Part shown: piece by piece, positions 58,144-64,000 of the stretch
Layout: every line of letters starts with the position of its first letter
How positions within the stretch are numbered: position 1 is the stretch's first letter
Assembly: GCA_963682175.1 (NCBI GenBank)
Contig: OY821782.1
Location: forward strand, 32,447,741 to 32,511,740
Length of the DNA stretch: 64,000 nt
Direction of reading: 5' to 3'
From: Triglochin maritima
Taxonomy: Eukaryota > Streptophyta > Magnoliopsida > Alismatales > Juncaginaceae
The notes under the pieces: generated by a model
What the model saw: the letters and a program-made list of their open reading frames with translations, nothing else
Database searches by the model: none
Told to the model about the DNA's origin: nothing
Translations under genes and position numbers: made by a program

Positions 58144-58873
58144 GTAATCTGAGTCATCAATAAAATAATTTCTTATAGTTTAGCTTTAATGTTGTTCCAT
58201 TTCATTTGATGCAAGTTTCGTTTCATTGTTTTGTTTAACTCTAGATTTCTTTATTGCTTATGGGTTATTTTACTTCTTGTTTTTTTCTTGTTTATGTTAA
58301 CGAGCAGAGAGTAGTTTAGAATAGCATAGGAGTGGATTGTAATGTAGATTTAATGTTGAAGTTTTGGATTTCTCTTTTGTATTGTTGCAATCTTTATTTG
58401 GTAAGTATCTTCATTTATTTCCTTCTCTACTACTTCTCATGTTAATGTTCAAGCTTTGGATTTCTCTTTATATTGATGGATGTTTGCCATAATCTTTAGA
58501 CATCTTCCATGCTTTCATCACTAACTTGAAATTAGATGTTAATGTTTGATGGATGTTTACCATAATCTTTAGACACCTCCCATGCCTTCATGACACTAAT
58601 GACACCACTTATGTTTCATTTCAACTACACACATAACTTTAATCTATGCCTAATCCATAGTCATCATCTTCTAAGTGTTATCTAGGTTGCATTTAGTTAA
58701 TTGTAGTGTAGTGTAGATTATGATAGATCAATTCCCTTCTCCATCATTTTTGCTGATTTGATTACAGAATTAGTTGTGAACCGAATGATCACGATCCTTG
58801 TGGACCGACCCGTACTTGCCGCGTCTTCACGGACATCGTGCACTTGCGGTAAATTAAAACGATCAATCAGGGA

Positions 58874-59225
58874 GCGATGGTGGACCATTGGAGGCCGGAG
58901 ACGCATTCCTTCTACCTACGACACGGTGAGATTACATGCACCCTACATGACATCGCTCTTATTATCAGGTTGCAAGTGGATGATTGCCAATTTACGAGTC
59001 TCAGGAGTACGTCTGGTCTGATGTCTGCCATGATTTATTGGGAGATTGTACGGAAGACATAGGCAGTAAGGGTAGTGTAACATTGGGCTGGTTGAAGGAC
59101 CGATTTCAGATGCTGCCAGAAGATGCTAAAGATCTCACTATTATATAGCACACCAGAGCTTACATCCTATTTCAGCTTGGCTACAGTATTTTGGCCGATA
59201 AGAGTAACACGATGATACACGTTAA
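58874..59225 (+). pseudogene. Plant mobile domain (MAIN-like) gene fragment
   Basis: The N-terminal core of the plant mobile domain, shared by MAIN/MAIL proteins, PP7 long-form homologs and several transposons: MVDHWRPETHSFYLRHGEIT, then TLHDIALIIRLQVDDCQF (58877-59000). A frameshift near 59000 moves the rest (CHDLLGD, TLGWLKDRFQML, HTRAYILFQLGYSILADKS) to another frame, with a further stop near 59146. The Ty3-like LTR ends directly before it, so its upstream part is gone or displaced. Confidence 0.75.
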
Positions 59226-60246
59226 ATATATAATATATTATTGTCGAGTTCGGTTTCAAAGAACTTGGCAACAACATGGTCAAGTTCTATTTGACAGAAC
59301 TCGGCAAAGGTGTTGTCGAGTTCTGTTTCAAAGAACTCGGTGTCTTAAACACCGAGTTCTATTAAGCCTCCAAACTCGCATGCACCCTACTAGGGTGTGG
59401 GTAAAATTTTCTAATTGTTGGAACTCGGCTTCAACAATGCCAAGTTTTTGTATGCAGAACTCAACGTTCTTAATGTCAAGTTCACTAAATAAAGAATTTT
59501 TTAAAAGAACTCAGCGTCGTAGTTTTTGAGGAGGTTTATTTTGGATTTTTTTTAAAAAAATAAATTTTTTTGAAAAAAAACCTAAATGTTAAAGTTACGT
59601 ATCAATCAGTATTATAATTTAAGAGAATTTTGTGAAAGTCACGGTCATTATTTTTTTCCTGCGGTTTATGTCATCCACGAAAAAGATGTCATTGATGGAA
59701 TTAACAAGTGGTAACCCGAAAACAAAATGACATTAGTGAATCAGTATTGGTTTTACACTGATACGAGTATAAATAGTAAGAGAACGATGACATTTAAAAT
59801 TATGGTATTTTCGAATAGCATCCAAACAATTTTTTATTATTATTTGTATACAGGTGTCGATTTGGTAGCTAAAATCGAAAGCCAACATGGACAAAGAAGT
59901 TTAAGGGTCAATCTGTTGATGGTCGAAAATAAGGTATAAGGGAATTTTATTTCTTTTAAGTTTTATAGGATTTGTGACGTACGATATATGCTCTAGAGGT
60001 ATTGTGACCAATGTTAAATTGCATAATCATATTCTTCTAAATCCTGTGATTTACATTGTACCATACGTTGTAAGGTCGTATCCTTATCTATTTGGACAAA
60101 CACTCTTTCACCAGTAATACATGTTACAATTTCGGCACTTAAGATTTTCGGCCTTTTACCTTTGTTATTAGAGAAATTGAAAAACATGTAAAATGTCGTG
60201 CTACAATGGAGAGCTATTTTTGAATATCAAGATAAAATTTATGACT
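59226..60246. other. Non-genic stretch with GAACTCGG repeats
   Basis: Between 59242 and 59520 the word GAACTCGG or its complement CGAGTTC occurs about ten times in both orientations, including near palindromes such as CGAGTTCTGTTTCAAAGAAC. It could be the end region of a DNA transposon that cut the plant mobile domain fragment. From 59530 to 60246 I see nothing specific. Confidence 0.5.
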
Positions 60247-60256
60247 ATTTTATAAT

Positions 60257-61425
60257 GGTATTTTTCTTGGGCGCACTTCCAGAAGTGTCTTATTGGACCT
60301 TACATATGTATAATTTTTTATTTGCCTTTTACACTTGTAAAATCGAATAATTATTTGGTACACTTCCAACTTAACACCTTAACGCCCATTAAAACGTCAT
60401 TTAGGTAATTATATATTAACTCCAGTGTCCCTCGCCACTCCTCCCTCCCTCTCCACTCTCACCCTTCGCCACCTCCACTTCCTTCTCGGCCCCGTCTTCC
60501 CAACCTCTTTTGCCAACGCATCTCAGCTCCACCCGTTTAGGAAGCTCGTGATTATGGATTGTTGTGGGGTTGATGGCGAGGAATTGGATGTGGAGCAAAA
60601 GGAGGAGGATGGAGGTGAGGTTGTGGGTCAATTCAGACATTGGTTTTTTAATGATTTGGTTTCAATTCAGACATTCTTGTGGGCAATACCTCCAGCTCGG
60701 GCTCAATTCAGACATTCTTGTGAGCAATTGACTTCTTGATGTGTATGGAAGGATTTGGTTTTTGAATAATGCGCTTAAGGTGTTCGAGGAAATGCCGGTG
60801 AGGGATGTCGTGTCTTGGTGCACTTTGATTTTTGCTTTCGTTAGGTTCGTTTTTGCCTTCAAGGTGTTTTGAGCGTTTAAGTCGGTGTGTGGGAGTAACG
60901 TGAGGCCAACCTGGTTCTTGGTGTTGCAGTGTTGAAGGGTTGTTCTCGTTGGAGTTTGAATCTTTACTTTCAAATCCAGGTATGTAGTGTGATTTTGGGT
61001 TTGAATCCTTAGTTTGGATCCATTTATATTTGCAATGAATGTATGTGTGATTTTGGATAATATGATTTTGGATACCAAGTAAATTTACGGATGTAAATAT
61101 AACATGATATTTTTGTTTTGGCGTGTATGCAAAATTTTCAAATATTTTAACATAAAAAGTTATTCATCTCCAATAAAAAAAAATGTGGGACCCACATATA
61201 ACCATGTGTATTAGACCAATTAGTTGAGTTAATAAGTGTACCAAACCAATTAGTGGAAGTAGGAGAGTTTCAACATAACATTACCTAACAGACATTAACG
61301 GCGTTAAAGTAGAAGTGTACCAAAATAATTATTCGATTTGGCAAGTGTACAAGACCAATAAAAAATTATACATGTACAAAGATCCAATAAAACACTTTTG
61401 GAAGTGTACCTAAGCAAAAAATCTC
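60257..61425. mobile_element. Pack-MULE-like element with long inverted ends
   Basis: 1169 bp. Inverted repeats of about 150 bp (60257-60410 against 61262-61425) share TACACTTCCA, AATCGAATAATTATTT and ATGTATAATTTTTTATT. Flanks ATTTTATAAT (60247-60256) and ATTTTAGAAT (61426-61435) match at 9 of 10 positions, fitting a Mutator-type target duplication. The interior holds a non-transposon gene fragment and no transposase. Confidence 0.8.
60738..60848 (+). pseudogene. PPR gene fragment captured in the Pack-MULE
   Basis: One frame reads DVYGRIWFLNNALKVFEEMP followed by VRDVVSWCTLIFAF, the classic pentatricopeptide repeat signature of plant organellar RNA-binding proteins (ALKVF-EMP-RDVVSW-TLI). 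Only about one repeat is clear; weaker similarity (VFAFKVF, GSNVRPT) continues to about 60915. The upstream part (60425-60700) is not recognised. It has no start or intact frame of its own. Confidence 0.75.
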
Positions 61426-61435
61426 ATTTTAGAAT

Positions 61436-62410
61436 ATCGAGATTTGGCATATTCATATAGAAGACTATAGTCTGATACTTATAAAACATACTTATACGAT
61501 GTCAAATTTTGATTCTGCAAAACAGTTCTTGGAGACAGCCATAAGAGTTTATATGTATCCATTATAAATTTTCAATAATATATATATGTGTGTGTTTAGA
61601 TGGCAGTGTAGTAATTGACAAGATCATTTGATGCACTTAATATTTTTCTCTATACATACTTATCTTCGCTACAATGTTCGGGCTATGTACGTACACTAAC
61701 CGCGCAACGGGAGGGCTTGTGGCTTGTTTCACATGAAGCTAGACGTCATTGAATTTCATTCATCACACAACATTATACTTGCTACCCCCATTAAGTAAAC
61801 AATAAGTGATTTTTGAAACGAAAATGTAAATTGGATATTGGAGCTCTTGTAAGACAGTTAACTTCGTATAACTTCCTACATTTGGCCAAGATTTAGTAAG
61901 ACAGTTAACTTGGTATATGGAATAGTCTGAGACATCAATATTGACATAGATTCACTTGCATCCGAACAGACATGGAGAATCTAATAAAAGACCATCCACA
62001 AGGCTAAAAATTCGCAATTGCCTTGGGCAAATAAACTCAAAATATATGCCAATCTACTGTTCAATAATATTTCTCGTGGTCTTAAGTTCAATCAGAGCTC
62101 AAATGGACGGAATAACGTATTTAACGAAATCAAACGTATTTAAGGCTAACGGACATTGTAACAAAAGTAATGCAAACAAGGAATTTTCTCAAACAAAATA
62201 AACTAAACTAGCGATGTAACAATAACCACATAATTGAGGAAAATAAGACTCAAACAATTAGCACAAAAACAATGTGGTATGACCACTTTAAAATCCTGTG
62301 TGAGTAACAAAAAAACACAACCAGTTTCAAAAATAAACGACTGAAACATAACTGTCCTGAATTTTTTTGCAAGTCAGCATCGACCATTAAGTAAATGGTG
62401 CTCAACTTGA
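61436..62410. other. Intergenic, nothing recognised
   Basis: AT-rich DNA downstream of the IRE1-like pseudogene. The phrase TAAGACAGTTAACTT(C/G)GTATA is duplicated near 61851 and 61898. No coding resemblance. Confidence 0.5.
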
Positions 62411-63750
62411 CTACGCTGAAAATAATAAAACATAAAGATTAAATTGGTAAGATAATATATCTACTCATAAAAGTGAAAAGTAAATTTATACTCCTTACCG
62501 ATTTTTTGAAGAGTATTATATATATGAACAAAAATTAGAGGGCAAACATCTCTGAAGTGTTTTTCCATAAATTCTATTTCTGGAAAAACTTTCTGAAAAA
62601 TAAAATGTTTAACGATTAAATTATTGAAAATTTAAAATAAAATAAAATTTGTTAATAAGTATTTTTCTTACCGCAAGGGCCTGGTTCCGCTCGCCAAAAT
62701 AATAAAAACAATGTCGTACAAAAGTAACAAAATGATCAGCTTTATCTTGATATGGTCTATCTAGTTCTCTTTGGGTAAGCAAATCTTGATTTATATTTGT
62801 TTTCCAAGTAAACCCTTGTATTCCAAATTGACCAATCAATACTTGTCGTGCGTTGTGAGAATTTCCTACTAACATCTTGCCATACATTTTGGAAACTAAA
62901 CCTTGTTTTTGTTGAGCACTCATAACGGCAGGATGATTGGTAATGGCTTCATTTGCTCTACAAATATTTAAACAACTTATACATAAAAAATATGTTTCAC
63001 AAACAATATATTACATTTATTCCAAACTAACCAAATAAAATATTCTTACGATTGGTATTCATTTTTTTAAGAGATTCTCCAAGAGAGCGGAGTTCATGTT
63101 CGAAATTAGGATCTCCAAGAATAACATCTTTCACATGGTCGACGAGCTTCAATATAATTATTCCAACACGGTGCAAATCTAATTGTTCGGTACCTAACCA
63201 AAAGAATAAGTGAAGATAAAAGATGGCATTATAGTAAAATAAAAAGTCGTAAATCTTGAAAAAATTGATACCTTGTGTGGTTACAATAAGTTTCACTTGA
63301 TCGACATTTGCATTGTAAAAGCAATTGTTGGGTATAAGATTCCAAGCAAATAAAGACTGTTTATGTATGGCATCTAAGCACGTCAGAAGATCCCTAAACA
63401 ATTATGCATGTTAATAGTTAGGCAATATATGTTTAAATAAATGAAATAAAATACACATTTACCTTGCCGTGGTTCTCATCCATAAGTCAATATTATCAAC
63501 ATCAATACTGTTTAACATCGAGATAAGGTTATGAGTAGCTCTTTCGTAAACAAATATAGTTTGCCCAAGTTATTTTCAATTAAATAGATCATATTCAAAC
63601 TGAAAATATGTTATATGTTAATCCTTTGAGCATTTAAGCTATATAAATCCCCTAAATTCTAAAATGAAGTCATCGTACAAAGAGTAAAACATACTTGACC
63701 GTATGCCAAACTTCATATCTCAATTTGTAGTGGAGATTTTTTAATCTATG
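62411..63750 (-). pseudogene. IRE1-like pseudokinase with KEN RNase-like end
   Basis: IRE1 is the ER-stress sensor kinase/endoribonuclease. Readable exons (minus strand): to 63695 (HYKLRYEVWHTV), 63599-63463 (TIFVYERATHNLISML), 63393-63272 (DLLTCLDAIHKQSLFAWNLI), 63193-63050 (EQLDLHRVGIIILKLVDHV), 62955-62672, 62592-62499, 62415-62411 (stop). Phases fit with GT-AG borders from 63463 downwards. The order ER-x-x-NL, L-x-x-IH, D-x-x-x-x-G follows the IRE1 kinase C-lobe, and DKADHFVTFVRHCFYYFGE plus FRDVCPLIFVHIYNTLQ fit the KEN domain. The HRD-LKP-N motif is replaced by FAWNLIPNN and the DFG-like motif is lost, so no kinase activity is expected. The 63599-63463 exon has two in-frame stops (TGA, TAA) or a shift. 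Sensor and membrane parts are not in the window. Confidence 0.6.
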
Positions 63751-64000
63751 AATCATGTGTATCTTTCGAACTAATGTATATTGCTCCAGTATCAATTAAT
63801 ATGTTTTCCTCATAAACTTAGTAAATGTAGAAAAGACTAAAACAAGTCATAACACGTTGAATCGCTTAAGGATGATTTGATATTCAACTACTACAAAAAG
63901 AGTTAAGATAAAACGCGACCAAGCATGCACTCCTCAAAACCACAAGGGTCAAATTTTATCGCAAATAAAAAAACCACAATCGGTATGTCTATTAAAGTTA

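Larger units (their letters stand above)
54700..58856 (+). mobile_element. 3' part of a Ty3-like (Tat/Athila-type or LARD) retroelement
   Basis: The internal 3' end carries TTTTGCTCGGGACTAACAAA, then the purine run AAAAGATAAGTGTGAGGG (55421-55438), then an LTR start TGATTAG at 55443. The CGGGACTA-purine-tract-TGAT order is characteristic of plant Ty3 Tat/Athila-like elements and their non-autonomous relatives. The LTR continues to about 58856, split by a solo LTR at 55971-58143. No gag or pol is left, and the left edge is uncertain. Confidence 0.65.

Noticed and set aside
1..64000. tRNA, rRNA or other structured RNA genes
   Set aside because: I found no cloverleaf or rRNA core sequence; the TGGTATCAGAGC words are retroelement primer sites, not tRNA genes.

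Overview
This window is plant nuclear DNA, very probably from an angiosperm. It holds two interrupted genes with plant-type GT-AG introns, Ty1/copia elements of the Sirevirus type and others, CACTA, hAT and Mutator-like transposons, and no operons or prokaryotic signals. The species cannot be told from the sequence. About two thirds of the window is transposon-derived.

Layout. 1-4.46 kb: the 3' part of a plus-strand Sirevirus (end of pol, an open envelope-like ORF, repeated polypurine tracts, 3' LTR), which seems to sit in an older Ty3-like LTR. 4.7-24.6 kb: a nest of insertions around pieces of one decayed gene, possibly a C48/Ulp1-like peptidase. The insertions are a Ty3-like LTR (7.9-9.5 kb), a full-length decayed Copia element (9.80-18.95 kb) and a minus-strand Sirevirus that has lost pol (19.25-24.53 kb). 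25.1-31.8 kb: a three-exon SINAT-type E3 ubiquitin ligase gene, intact by eye except for one in-frame TGA inside the RING finger. Its intron 1 carries a G/T-rich imperfect tandem repeat and a solo Sirevirus LTR; intron 2 carries a hAT-type element. 34.2-43.0 kb: a convergent 16-exon minus-strand gene for a RING plus PHD finger protein of the Arabidopsis At4g10930 type (1313 codons plus stop by my splice model), with a tandemly duplicated 90-nt exon.

44.3-64 kb: transposon debris. In order: a hAT-like element, a CACTA (En/Spm) remnant with a transposase-associated domain and a C48 protease, a short hAT element with a perfect 8-bp target duplication, a FAR1-like pseudogene split by a Mutator-like element that carries a 22-bp higher-order minisatellite, the 3' part of a Ty3-like element whose LTR was hit by a Copia solo LTR, a plant mobile domain pseudogene, a Pack-MULE carrying a PPR gene fragment, and at the right edge a decayed IRE1-like pseudokinase-KEN gene.

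The two genes that look maintained (SINAT and RING/PHD) lie tail to tail and are both probably involved in ubiquitin or chromatin regulation, but nothing here shows that they act together. The most striking non-coding signal is the dyad CGGT-N2-ACCG (often CGGTCGACCG). It forms dense clusters in LTRs of at least two different Copia lineages and in the spacer before the envelope-like ORF. All splice models, identities and family calls were made by eye, without alignment.
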